DNA from: JAHEEL01 sp963700375
GTDB lineage: Bacteria; Actinomycetota; Acidimicrobiia; Spongiisociales; UBA5794
Direction of reading: 5' to 3'
NCBI GenBank assembly: GCA_963700375.1
Contig: CAVOXF010000006.1
Span: 62,001 to 126,000 of the forward strand
Length of the DNA: 64,000 bases
Of this stretch, positions 37,601-44,556 are shown piece by piece (positions within the stretch are counted from its first letter, which is position 1; every line of letters begins with the position of its first letter). Under the pieces are notes generated by a model, which saw only the letters and a program-made list of their open reading frames with translations, did not search any database and was not told the DNA's origin. Both the position numbers and the translations under genes were made by a program.

Positions 37601-37952
37601 TCCGAATCCTCCCCCGCCTCGGCCTCATGTCCCCCCCACGAAGTGGGGTGGATGCGGAACGGATTGGAAGCCCCCCTGCGTCGTCGCTGCGCTCCTCCGC
37701 GTCCCCCCACCCTCCGGGCGGGGGGACTTGCGACTCTCGGCTCATCCCAACTTCGGTGCCGTACACAATGGGGAGGCCGATGTCGCGAGCGGCCAGGTGG
37801 GCCTTGGCGGCACCCCGGAACCCGTCGTGGTCGGTGACGGCCAGCGCCTCGTACTCCAGCTCGGCAGCGACGGCGACGAGATCGTGCGGATGAGAGGCCC
37901 CGTCGAGGAAGCTGTAGTTCGTGTGTGAGTGAAGCTCTGCGTACCGTGCCAC
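34602..37952 (-). CDS. dnaE2: Error-prone DNA polymerase III alpha subunit DnaE2
   Basis: A 1116-residue C-family polymerase of the DnaE2 type, used for damage-induced mutagenesis with ImuA' and ImuB. The PHP domain opens at ELHSHTNYSFLDG (6-18). The palm carries PDIDIDFE in RGRPPDIDIDFEAERR. The helix-hairpin-helix and OB regions follow, without the C-terminal tau-binding extension of DnaE1. The start is GTG at 37952, 13 nt from an SOS box, with a TAGTCT hexamer (37959-37964) that would give a leaderless mRNA. Residues about 71-127 are an in-frame Arg/Pro/Gly-rich insertion encoded by palindromic repeat DNA, between EVGM and DLPATDHLVLLA. The partners imuA'-imuB lie about 23 kb away. Confidence 0.94.
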   Translation of the reverse strand: MARYAELHSHTNYSFLDGASHPHDLVAVAAELEYEALAVTDHDGFRGAAKAHLAARDIGLPIVYGTEVGMSRESQVPPPGGWGDAEERSDDAGGLPIRSASTPLRGGDMRPRRGRIRRMHGSKPVDLPATDHLVLLAPDPQGYAAISRFATRGQFRGEKDRPAYDYAELAEASRDGNLVALTGCREGAVPRAAQAGDLAGAMSAASGLREIFPGRLYIELTHHGMPDDDDRNDLLFEVSRRLRIPYLATNNVHYALRRDADLAEVLAAVAGRRDLDTADGFRPATDLRHLRSPAEMAARFGRYPGAVDRSADLGASLAFDLDLLAPELPDFPKPGSFTTEDEYLRHLVEKGAREVYPSRDDGIEAVALRRLDHELEVISELGFSGFFLVAWDIVTFARSQGIYCQIRGSGADSAVCRCIGLTRVDPIRLGLPFERFLSEERGRPPDIDIDFEAERREEVIQYCYRRYGRERAAMVANVITYRAKSVLQDVGKAFGLTQAQVNGLTRYLDTRDPSSIGEAVDLPDGLTSDLIVDVCRRLDGFPRHLGIHSGGMVVARRPLWETVPMEWGRMENRSVLQWDKDDCATMGIVKFDLLALGALNAMHVTVDLIEEMHGIDLDLATIPQEPIVYDLLTRADTVGIFQVESRAQMATLPKLKPRSFYDLAIEVALIRPGPIQGQSVHPFLRRRNGEEPIRYPHPSAEPILKKTLGVPVFQEQLMELARICAGFTPGQSDRLRQAMTHKRASEAMDRLRDDVFTGMAKNGIVGAPADEIWEKLQGFASFGFPESHSVSFAYIVYAASWLKYHWPAEFFAGLLNAQPMGFYNPNSLVQDAQHHGVIVLTPDVNRSAFDCTVESIEVDPDDVVEYLKGSWRRGRGPIDDPIRPAVALRLGLRYVRNLGEGEIARIEAARMTGGEFSTPEDLAQRTGLALDAYEGLAASGSLVPVGLGRREGMWTAGLLTELGPDRLSLPAGDAVPPLEDMTPQEKVQADLWSMGISTTHPVSLAREMLAAHRCLPIETVLADRRHGTRARVGGIITHRQRPSTARGVRFLNLEDETGLLNVVVLPQVWEVHYEVARKAVGVVIDGVIEHVDGVTNFVAHRFERWSVDGARSRDFR
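37572..37742. repeat. Palindromic repeat element inserted in frame in dnaE2
   Basis: A segment of about 170 bp inside the PHP-domain coding region. It contains CCCCAC-GAA-GTGGGG (37634-37648) and GTCCCCCC...GGGGGGAC (37701-37727), plus C-rich tracts unlike flanking codons. Translated on the minus strand it gives low-complexity sequence (QVPPPGGWGDAEER and similar) where other DnaE2 proteins run straight from EVG to the next strand. It keeps the frame open. The style matches the palindromes at 8843 and 21342. Exact ends are estimated from protein conservation. Confidence 0.7.
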
Positions 37953-37965
37953 TTCGTCAGACTAA

Positions 37966-37981
37966 TCGAACATCTGTTCGA
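37966..37981. promoter_or_regulatory. LexA operator (SOS box) between dnaE2 and a small membrane protein gene
   Basis: TCGAACATCTGTTCGA matches the actinobacterial SOS consensus TCGAAC-N4-GTTCGA at all 12 fixed positions. It sits 13 nt upstream of dnaE2 (minus) and 36 nt upstream of the 67-residue protein gene (plus). On the dnaE2 side a -10-like TAGTCT follows directly, the same arrangement as in front of imuA'. LexA binding here would repress dnaE2 and possibly the divergent gene. Confidence 0.9.
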
Positions 37982-38017
37982 TAGGCATGACGACGCGAGG
38001 TCTACGAGAATCGGGGG

Positions 38018-38221
38018 ATGGACGACGATTTGACGCCAGAGGAGATCGAGCAGATACGACGGCGCCGCATGGTGCGCGCCGCCATCGTCGTAGTCATCGT
38101 CGTCGCCATGGTGGCGACGCTCCTGTTCCCCGTCATCGTCCGCTTCGTTCAACCGAAGCCCGCTCCCGATACTGTGATCGCTATCCAAGCCGGGACCTCA
38201 TGGCGTAGGATGTGTGCATGA
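38018..38221 (+). CDS. Small single-pass membrane protein, divergent from dnaE2
   Basis: A 67-residue protein with an acidic N-terminus (MDDDLTPEEIEQIRRRRM), one strong hydrophobic helix (about residues 19-44) and a short basic tail. The Arg-rich block before the helix predicts the N-terminus inside. A GGGGG ribosome site precedes the ATG, and the stop overlaps the ACT-domain gene (ATGA). No family is recognised. An SOS box lies 36 bp upstream. Small single-helix proteins under LexA control include division inhibitors in other bacteria, so that role is conceivable but not shown. Confidence 0.7.
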   Translation: MDDDLTPEEIEQIRRRRMVRAAIVVVIVVAMVATLLFPVIVRFVQPKPAPDTVIAIQAGTSWRRMCA

Positions 38222-38595
38222 AGGAGTTCTCGGTCACCCTCGCGAATCAGCCCGGCCAGCTTGCCACCCTTGCTCGCAAGCTCTCGGACGCCGGTGTCCA
38301 CATCCAGTCGCTCGCTGCGATCGGGTCGGATAGCGAGAGCCTCGTTCGCCTCATGCCGGACGACGCCGACGCGACCCGTCGGGTGCTCCGAGCTGCGGGG
38401 CTCCACTTCGAAGAGCGACTCGTCCTCGACACGTTCCTCCCGGACGAGCCGGGCGCACTTGCCGAAGTAGCCCAGCGTCTCGCGGACGCGGGTGTGAACA
38501 TCGAATCGATCTACCTCCTCCACTCGAATGCCGAGGGACTCCACTTCGCCGTAACCGTCGACGATCCGCAGGCTGCACAGGCCAACCTCCGCTGA
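38218..38595 (+). CDS. Tandem ACT-domain protein
   Basis: A 125-residue protein of two ACT domains: residues about 2-62 (FSVTLANQPGQLATLARKL) and about 67-125 (TFLPDEPGALAEVAQRLADA). Each holds the ligand-loop glycine pattern. Stand-alone tandem ACT proteins bind amino acids and regulate a partner enzyme or transporter; the ligand is unknown. Two ATG codons are close (38212 and 38218). I chose 38218, which overlaps the upstream stop by 4 nt and has AGGA at a better distance. Confidence 0.85.
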   Translation: MKEFSVTLANQPGQLATLARKLSDAGVHIQSLAAIGSDSESLVRLMPDDADATRRVLRAAGLHFEERLVLDTFLPDEPGALAEVAQRLADAGVNIESIYLLHSNAEGLHFAVTVDDPQAAQANLR

Positions 38596-38658
38596 GAAGG
38601 TCGGGCCGACCCCCCGCTACGGGCGACATGACACGCTCGCCGGTAGGCCACGACCCGG

Positions 38659-40335
38659 CTACGTGCCGCACTCGCTCCCGGTCTCGCTGCTGAGCTCGAT
38701 CGCCCCGCCTTCGAGAACCTCGGCGACCTTGGCCCGGATGCGGCTGACGTTTGGTATCGGATAACCACCCGGGGCACGACCGCTGTTGTACCGCGGTGGG
38801 ACGAGACCCACGGTGGCGATGCTGTGCATGTCCACCCGCCCGAGGATGTCGACAAGGTCGGGCAACAGGATCAGCGGGATATCCGTCACTACCGAGCGCT
38901 CGATGACGGCGGCAAGCGCGTGGAACGATCGTGCAACGGTGAGCGGATCCGCCTGGGCGGCCGCCGCCCGGATCAAGCAGCGCTGCCGTTGCATCCGGTC
39001 ATAGTCTGAGGATCCGATTCTCCACCGCGAGTAGGCAAGGGCCTCGAGTCCGGTGAGTCGGTTCAGCCCGGGTTCGACATTCACGCGGGCCTTCGGCGAG
39101 TCATCCGACGGCGCCGAAACCGCCACGTGATAGGGCTCAGTGACCATCACCTCGACACCACCGATGGCGTCGATCACATCGACGAACCCTTCCATGTTCA
39201 CCATCATGTAGTAGTCGATGGGCAGATCGAGCAGATTTGCGATGACGTCGCGCAGTGCCGCCAGACCCGGGTCCGGAGTGTCGGGGTAGGTCTTGGTCCA
39301 ATCCGCCGTGTGCTGGTGGACCTCGTTCAGCATTTCGGGGAAGCAACGGCACGGAACGAACGGCGGCTGGTCGGGTATCTCGTCGCCGTCCAGGTCGGTC
39401 CAGTGGTCGGGGAAGCCGTCCCGGTCCCGGTCGACGCCTTCGGTGGCGTTGGCCTCCTCCTGGAGGTTGATGAACGACTTCTCGAACGGCTTCGGGAGTG
39501 GTACCCGCTTGAAGTTGCGTGGGAGGCCGAATAGGGCGGCTTCGCCGGTGTTCACGTCGACGGTGGCAACGATCATCGAATCGGTGCGGAGGCCTTCCCG
39601 ACCGGGTCCTTCGTCGGCTCCGACGAGCAGGAGCGTCAACCGCTCGGCGCCGACCCGCTCGTCGAACGGGAGGAACGGCGCCTCGGCCGTCGGGGCAGAG
39701 ATGATCTCGGGCCACGCCGCTACTGCCTCGGGATCACCGATGCCTGGGCGGAACACCAGGTTGCGCGCCGATCGATCGAACTCGAACGCCACCGGTTCCG
39801 ACCAGACCGACCGAGTGTCGACGGTCGCGGGTTCCTGCTTGACCTCCAGAGCCGGCACCGTCGTGGTCGGCTCCTCCTCCCCTTCCTCGTCCTCCGCAAC
39901 GAACACCGACTCGAGCAACGTGATCCCGCGGACCGTGTACGAGGCGGCTGCCACTTGGGGAACGGCCACGACCGCCAGGAGGAGTCCAAGCACCGGAATG
40001 GCGAGGCGCGGCGACGGCCGTCGACCGCCTGACGCCAGGTACGCGTCCACGACCGCGACGATCCTCCAGATGAGCAACGCCCCGTTGGCGACCAACGACA
40101 TCCTGAGCAGGGCCGGTTGGACAGCCCAGCTGAGCATAGAACGCAAACCGATCGCTCCTGAGGCGACGCCGATCGCGGCGCCGGCGAGCATGAGGAAGAT
40201 TGGAGCGAAGAAGACGAGGGCGCGCACGGCGTGGCCGGCGTACCACTGTCCGGTGCCGGGGATGACGGCGGACAGCACGGCGGCGACGATCGGGGATCGT
40301 CCTGGCCTTCCTTCCACGGTGCGCCCAGCCGCCAT
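38659..40335 (-). CDS. LytR-CpsA-Psr (LCP) family protein with a calcium-site-like insert
   Basis: A 558-residue membrane protein. Residues 15-135 contain about four hydrophobic segments instead of the usual single anchor. The extracellular LCP domain follows: LLLVGADEGPGREGLRTDSMIVATVD, shown here by TDSMIVATVD, then LFGLPRNFKRV, a central NLLDLPIDYYMMVNMEGF, and the arginine-rich YSRWRIGSSDYDRMQRQR. LCP enzymes transfer glycan polymers from lipid carriers to peptidoglycan. An insert after FINLQEEA reads DRDRDGFPDHWTDLDGDE, a D-x-D-x-D-G pattern like thrombospondin-type calcium sites. Two cysteines follow (CRC). Confidence 0.87.
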   Translation of the reverse strand: MAAGRTVEGRPGRSPIVAAVLSAVIPGTGQWYAGHAVRALVFFAPIFLMLAGAAIGVASGAIGLRSMLSWAVQPALLRMSLVANGALLIWRIVAVVDAYLASGGRRPSPRLAIPVLGLLLAVVAVPQVAAASYTVRGITLLESVFVAEDEEGEEEPTTTVPALEVKQEPATVDTRSVWSEPVAFEFDRSARNLVFRPGIGDPEAVAAWPEIISAPTAEAPFLPFDERVGAERLTLLLVGADEGPGREGLRTDSMIVATVDVNTGEAALFGLPRNFKRVPLPKPFEKSFINLQEEANATEGVDRDRDGFPDHWTDLDGDEIPDQPPFVPCRCFPEMLNEVHQHTADWTKTYPDTPDPGLAALRDVIANLLDLPIDYYMMVNMEGFVDVIDAIGGVEVMVTEPYHVAVSAPSDDSPKARVNVEPGLNRLTGLEALAYSRWRIGSSDYDRMQRQRCLIRAAAAQADPLTVARSFHALAAVIERSVVTDIPLILLPDLVDILGRVDMHSIATVGLVPPRYNSGRAPGGYPIPNVSRIRAKVAEVLEGGAIELSSETGSECGT

Positions 40336-40384
40336 ACCTAGACGTTACGCCGCGATCAGAGGAGGTGCGCCGTCGAGTCGACCG

Positions 40385-41359
40385 TCACGCCATGTCGACG
40401 GCGCTGACGGCCCACGCAACACCGTCATGCGGGTCTTCGACGGCAAGGTGCAGCGCCCATCCGCCGACGGCATCGCCGGGGTCCCAGAGCACCCAGCGGA
40501 GTTCGGCGGCCTCCTCCAGCACCGCGGGGTCGTGCGGGATCTCGTCATAGCCGAGCGCTGCGGAGAGGACGAGCCAGGCGAGTGTGCGCCCAACCGGCGT
40601 GCCGCGGCGACTCCCGAAGGCCCCACCGCTCGCACCAGTCCACACCATGGCGGACAGCGCCTCGGCGAGTGGCACGTCGGCCACCCGGGCACGACGGGGC
40701 CCGAGGGCCCGGATCGCTACGAGGGCGTCACCTTCGACCTGAGCGACATCGGCGTGTCCACTCGACTCGTCCCACCAGGGCCGAACGAGAGCGAGGAGCG
40801 ACTGACCGACACCATCGTCATCGACGGACTCGGCCGTGGCCGGCAGATCGACCCACTCGAGCGGGCTTCGATCCCCTTCAGGGAAGTCGGCACCGTCGGC
40901 CCGGTACACGGCCGTTGAATACGCGGGTTCCCATGCCTGGAGCATCGGCGGCGTCTCCAGGATGCGTTCGTCGATGGTGTTCGGATCCACGGTATCCCCC
41001 CGAATCGAGCGCTCGTAGCCCATGAGCGCCCTCAGGGTCGGCAGCGTCACGAGTGGATCCAACTCTGCCCAGGAATGGCGAGACGAGGCGACCTCCCACA
41101 GCGGGCCCGGACCGTACCGCCCCTTCCCGTCGCCGACTACGGCAACAGCCCGATCGGCCGGAGCATCGAGGGCGAGGCGGTACTCGGCGTACTCCGCCGG
41201 TCCCCAGACCTGCTTCCCGCGCTCCACCGCCTCCTGACACCGGTCGCGCATGAGCTCGATCCCGGCCCAGTCGCGGGCGGCCACGAGGCCGTTGACGAAT
41301 CGGACGAGACCGTCGAGGTCGCTCGACTCGATGAGCTTGGTCAGCGTGTCGGTCTTCAC
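40385..41359 (-). CDS. Hypothetical protein, 324 residues
   Basis: A soluble protein from a GTG start, rich in Ala, Trp and acidic residues. The N-terminal 70 residues are helical (ESSDLDGLVRFVNGLVAARDW). A middle part has WAELDPLVTLPTLRALMGYERS. The C-terminal part (PVGRTLAWLVLSAALGYDE) looks helical with a closing beta strand. No signal peptide and no family is recognised. It lies 49 bp upstream of the LCP gene in the same direction, so co-transcription is possible, and it is divergent from ychF. Confidence 0.7.
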   Translation of the reverse strand: MKTDTLTKLIESSDLDGLVRFVNGLVAARDWAGIELMRDRCQEAVERGKQVWGPAEYAEYRLALDAPADRAVAVVGDGKGRYGPGPLWEVASSRHSWAELDPLVTLPTLRALMGYERSIRGDTVDPNTIDERILETPPMLQAWEPAYSTAVYRADGADFPEGDRSPLEWVDLPATAESVDDDGVGQSLLALVRPWWDESSGHADVAQVEGDALVAIRALGPRRARVADVPLAEALSAMVWTGASGGAFGSRRGTPVGRTLAWLVLSAALGYDEIPHDPAVLEEAAELRWVLWDPGDAVGGWALHLAVEDPHDGVAWAVSAVDMA

Positions 41360-41471
41360 GTGCAGACGTTAGGCCATTCGTACTTCGTTCGTCCTCGACG
41401 AATCCGGTGGATCCAGCCTGATGGGATCGGAGTCGGCCTAGTCTTTCGATCTCCCTCCCTGGAAGGTTCCC

Positions 41472-42563
41472 GTGGGTATTCGTTGTGGCATCGTTGGACT
41501 CCCGAACGTCGGCAAGTCAACGCTGTTCAACGTGCTCACCAAGGGTGAGATCCAGGCGGAGAACTACCCGTTCTGTACGATCGAACCGAACCTCGGGGTG
41601 GCACTCGTTCCGGACGAACGCCTCGCTGCCATCGCCGACATCGTGAATCCGGAGGCGGTCGTGCCGACCGTGGTCGAGTTCGTCGATATCGCCGGTCTCG
41701 TCGAGGGAGCCTCGCAAGGTGAGGGCTTGGGGAATCAGTTCCTCCATCACATCCGCGAGACGGACGCCATCGCCCAGGTGGTGCGGTGCTTCGACGATCC
41801 GAATGTGGTCCACGTTGCCGGTGAGATCAATCCGACGTCGGACCTCGAGACGATCGATACGGAACTCGCCCTCGCCGATCTGGAGGGCGTGGGCAGAGCG
41901 ATCGACAAGGCAGAGCGCAAGGCACGCGCAGGCGAGAAGGAGGCGGTTGCGATGCTTGCCGTCTACAAACGTCTCCAAGAGCACCTCTCCGACGGTCGGC
42001 CGGTCCGGTCGATGGCGTTCACCGCGACCGAGCAACTGATCGTCCGCGACCTCTTCCTGCTAACGGCGAAGCCGGCGATGTACATCGCCAACGTCGACGA
42101 AGCGGGCCTCGAGGACAATGCCTACGTCGACGCGGTCCGGGCGTACGCGGCGCATGAAGGCGCCGATGTCGTCGTGATCTCCGGCAACCTCGAAGCCGAA
42201 CTCTCGCTGCTCGACGACGACGATCACGATGATCTGTTGGCAGAGTACGGCCTCGATGAACCGGGCCTCAACAAGGTCATCCGCGCCGCCTATCACCTCC
42301 TCGGCCTGCGAACGTTCTTCACCGCCGGCCCCAAGGAGGCGCGTGCGTGGACGGTGCGTCAGGGTGCGACGGCCCCGCAGGCCGCCGGTGAGATCCATAC
42401 CGACTTCGAGAAGGGGTTCATCCGCGCCGAGGTGATCTCATACGACGACTTCATCGAGTACGGCGGCGAGCAGGGCGCCAAGGACGCAGGCAAGTGGCGT
42501 CTCGAAGGTCGCGACTACGTCGTCAAGGAAGGCGACGTCATCTTCTTCCGCTTCAACGTCTGA
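41472..42563 (+). CDS. ychF: Redox-regulated ATPase YchF (OLA1)
   Basis: A 363-residue Obg-like P-loop ATPase with GTG start. G1 is GLPNVGKST (9-17), G3 is in VDIAGLVEGASQGEG, and the base-recognition motif reads NVDE, typical of the ATP-preferring YchF rather than NKxD of GTPases. A coiled-coil hairpin (about 130-190) and the C-terminal TGS domain (LRTFFTAGPKEARAW, then DVIFFRFNV) complete the fold. YchF associates with ribosomes and is linked to stress and oxidative signals. An IS110 remnant on the opposite strand begins right at its stop codon, so the element's scar abuts an intact gene. Confidence 0.95.
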   Translation: MGIRCGIVGLPNVGKSTLFNVLTKGEIQAENYPFCTIEPNLGVALVPDERLAAIADIVNPEAVVPTVVEFVDIAGLVEGASQGEGLGNQFLHHIRETDAIAQVVRCFDDPNVVHVAGEINPTSDLETIDTELALADLEGVGRAIDKAERKARAGEKEAVAMLAVYKRLQEHLSDGRPVRSMAFTATEQLIVRDLFLLTAKPAMYIANVDEAGLEDNAYVDAVRAYAAHEGADVVVISGNLEAELSLLDDDDHDDLLAEYGLDEPGLNKVIRAAYHLLGLRTFFTAGPKEARAWTVRQGATAPQAAGEIHTDFEKGFIRAEVISYDDFIEYGGEQGAKDAGKWRLEGRDYVVKEGDVIFFRFNV

Positions 42564-42892
42564 CTGCGTTGCATTCGTGCTGAACGCCGGGCGGCCATCA
42601 ATACCCGCATCTGCTCCACCGTGCCATCACGCCGCTTCGGCGTCACCTTGGTCGCCCCGGACCGGGCGGCTCTCGCCGCAGCCTCTGCATCGAACGGATC
42701 CGAGCTCCCGAACCTACGGAGCGTCTGCCGATCCGACCGATCTACCTCCACAGCCACGATCCCCTCAGTGCGGAGACGGCGGCTGAGGCCAACACCATGC
42801 GACCCGGGGCCCTCGACCCCGACCTCGATGACCGGACCGAGCCCAGACAACCAGTCCGCCAGGGACTGATGGCCGGCCATGCTGGTTGGGAA
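42564..42892 (-). pseudogene. Decayed IS110-family transposase N-terminal fragment
   Basis: On the minus strand a fragment reads GHQSLADWLSGLGP, VGVEGPGSHGVGLSRRL, VEVDRSDRQTLRRFG, DPFDAEAAARAARSG and RMQRSQ. This is the DEDD-domain pattern of IS110 transposases (family GVEGTGSYG and SD-x2-DA-x2-AAR). The first ~50 residues with the first catalytic Asp and everything past ~107 residues of the fragment are missing, including the C-terminal Ser domain. An in-frame TGA lies directly upstream of the fragment. It runs from inside the DUF4190 gene's 3' end to the ychF stop codon. No terminal repeats or intact copy are visible. Confidence 0.8.
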
Positions 42893-43410
42893 TCATTCGA
42901 TCCCCACCACACCGCCGCATGGATCAGCCGCTTCGGCCTGGACGGCGCCAAGATCTTCTTCGGCGTGGTCCCGCCGGGACCGACATCCGGGTAGCGGGTC
43001 GGTGGGAAGAACCCCTGGTCCTCGTAGGTCACTTCCCAGTCCGCGCTGGCGAGGAACACAACGAGCGCGACCGTGAGCACGATCGCGATCGCGCCGGTAA
43101 CGATGCCGGCGATGGCAAGTGCTCGACCCTGCTGCTCCCGTCCGCCCTGAGCCCGTTGTCGGTTGAGTTGCGACAGCGCCATGGGACCGAGGCTCACGGC
43201 GCCGATGCCGAGTGGCTGGAGACACAGAAGACCGGCCAGGCCGAGCACGAACGAGGTGATTGCGAAGCCGTTGTAGGTCGGCGGCCGCGGGGCCCGCGGA
43301 AGGACCGGTGCGACGACCTGCCGACCGGGCCACGGTCGCCCGCAGTTGGGGCAGACGGGAGCTTCGGTCGAGACGTCGTGCCCGCAATCCGGACATGCGA
43401 CAAGTGCCAT
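42742..43410 (-). CDS. Zinc-ribbon, DUF4190-like membrane protein with a rearranged C-terminus
   Basis: A 222-residue open frame. The N-terminus is a zinc ribbon (CPDCGHDV...CPNCGRPW). Two hydrophobic segments follow, ITSFVLGLAGLLCLQPLGIG and ALAIAGIVTGAIAIVLTVAL, with the polar LSQLNRQRAQGG linker that is typical of DUF4190 proteins. From about residue 172 the frame crosses the IS110 fragment out of its frame, giving low-complexity sequence ending LRGSWLWR. The native C-terminus was probably lost when the element inserted or was deleted. The gene may still be functional, since both membrane segments are complete. Confidence 0.7.
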   Translation of the reverse strand: MALVACPDCGHDVSTEAPVCPNCGRPWPGRQVVAPVLPRAPRPPTYNGFAITSFVLGLAGLLCLQPLGIGAVSLGPMALSQLNRQRAQGGREQQGRALAIAGIVTGAIAIVLTVALVVFLASADWEVTYEDQGFFPPTRYPDVGPGGTTPKKILAPSRPKRLIHAAVWWGSNDSQPAWPAISPWRTGCLGSVRSSRSGSRAPGRMVLASAAVSALRGSWLWR

Positions 43411-44176
43411 GCCCCCAGCGTGGTTGCCACCGGCTCAGCGCTCGATCGCGGTAGTTGGCGGCGGACCAGAAGAAGTCGGGCCGCGGTTGTCGCGGATCCG
43501 TGCCGCGAATCGTGTCCTGTGCCAAGCCGAGCTCCTCGAGGTGAATGTGGCCGCGGCTCGCACCGTTGTTCCCGCGGCGATCACCTCAAGGCGATCGTCG
43601 TCGCGAGCGTCGGACGCATCTCCGCAATGCCCGTTTGTGACCAGAAACCCCACCCATCCACAGACAGGCAGTCGACGGGCGGCTCGCGCCTTCTGCATAG
43701 AGGGAGAGCACGGGGTTGAAGATCTGCTCGCGAAGCGGCAGCGGCTCCGGGCAATCCTGCGGAGCGAAGCGTGAGTATGGGGCCTGTCGAAGGTGTCCCC
43801 GATCGGTAGTGACCGATGTACTGCCGCCTTCGTCGGCAAAGAATGTGGCCTTCTGCACACTTCGATTGACGTGCACGACGTGAGGGATGTGGAACGGCGA
43901 AGTCAGGTGGGCCGAGGATCCCGGATACGGGACGGTGGTGATCGTCGACTCGTGCCCGAGCGAAGCCTCGAAGAGCGACCGCCGCTCAAGGTCCGGGCCG
44001 ATCACGTGCTCGCGGTAGCGAGCGCTCGTCCGATTCGAAGCCAACTGATCAGTATCAGACGCCGCGTTTGTCGGCAGCGTCGTCATGTCGACCTGGCATC
44101 GCTTCTAGGTCCATCGACCCTCAAGATCCCTGCCCGAGATGCCGACGCGAAGGGGATGCCGAGCGATGGAGGCGCT
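43411..44176. other. Gene-poor 766-bp interval with no assignable gene
   Basis: No convincing coding region. The longest plausible frame is on the minus strand at 43586-44086 (166 codons, ATG but only a weak ribosome site). Its translation is rich in His, Ser and Pro (HVNRSVQKATFFADEGG is its most protein-like part) and matches nothing I recognise. A perfect hairpin ATCGGT-AGTG-ACCGAT is at 43802-43817. The interval lies between the IS110 scar side and a direct repeat, so it may be degraded accessory DNA. I see no tRNA, rRNA or known structured RNA in it. Confidence 0.45.
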
Positions 44177-44407
44177 ATGGGATCCCGCAGCGTTCAGGAG
44201 CTGCCAGTTCGAATCCTCACGGACGATGAACTGATCAACGAGTACGAGCGGACATTCCGCACAGCGATCACGCCGCAATCTCACAACGGCTATCCAGCCC
44301 GTTGGGACGACGCCGCGATGAGACGGAACTCTGCGGCCATGGGGGAACTCCTTCGGCGCGGCTACCGGTCCGACGCCCCCACGTGGTTGAAGGCCGTCGA
44401 CGCCTGA
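44177..44407 (+). CDS. Small hypothetical protein, 76 residues
   Basis: A short soluble protein starting MGSRSVQELPVRILTDDEL, preceded by GGAGG four bases from the ATG; an ATG seven codons upstream (44156) has a poorer site. The sequence is helical and charged (RRNSAAMGELLRRGYRSD) and looks like a real small protein, but no family is recognised. It lies just before the 51-bp direct repeat and upstream of the SGNH hydrolase gene. Confidence 0.5.
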   Translation: MGSRSVQELPVRILTDDELINEYERTFRTAITPQSHNGYPARWDDAAMRRNSAAMGELLRRGYRSDAPTWLKAVDA

Positions 44408-44417
44408 GCCTTCCGGC

Positions 44418-44528
44418 CGTTCTGTGGGCTGTCGGCGTCACATACGAGGTGGAGAACCCTGGGTTCGCAGCGTCAGTCGTTCTGTGGGCTGTCGGCGTCA
44501 CATACGAGGTGGAGAACCCTGGGTTCGC
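44418..44528. repeat. Two identical 51-bp direct repeats, 60-bp period
   Basis: Bases 44418-44468 and 44478-44528 are identical (beginning CGTTCTGTGGGCTGTCGG and ending CCTGGGTTCGC), separated by 9 bp. They lie between the small hypothetical gene and the SGNH hydrolase start at 44557. No mismatch is present, which implies a recent duplication or selection. The unit is not obviously palindromic. A frame runs through both copies, but the hydrolase is better started after them. Confidence 0.9.
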
Positions 44529-44556
44529 TTGGGGGGCGGGCCGGTATCCTGTGGCC

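Noticed and set aside
39293..40918. Plus-strand open frame of 541 codons
   Set aside because: Antisense to the LCP protein and the following hypothetical gene; low-complexity Arg/Ser/Thr sequence.
44207..44216. tRNA-like T-loop GTTCGAATCC
   Set aside because: No acceptor, D or anticodon arms can be folded around it, and it lies inside a plausible small coding region.
44302..44556. N-terminal extension of the SGNH hydrolase through the 51-bp repeats
   Set aside because: The frame is open, but this stretch overlaps the preceding small gene in another frame, and the downstream ATG at 44557 starts where protein-like sequence begins.
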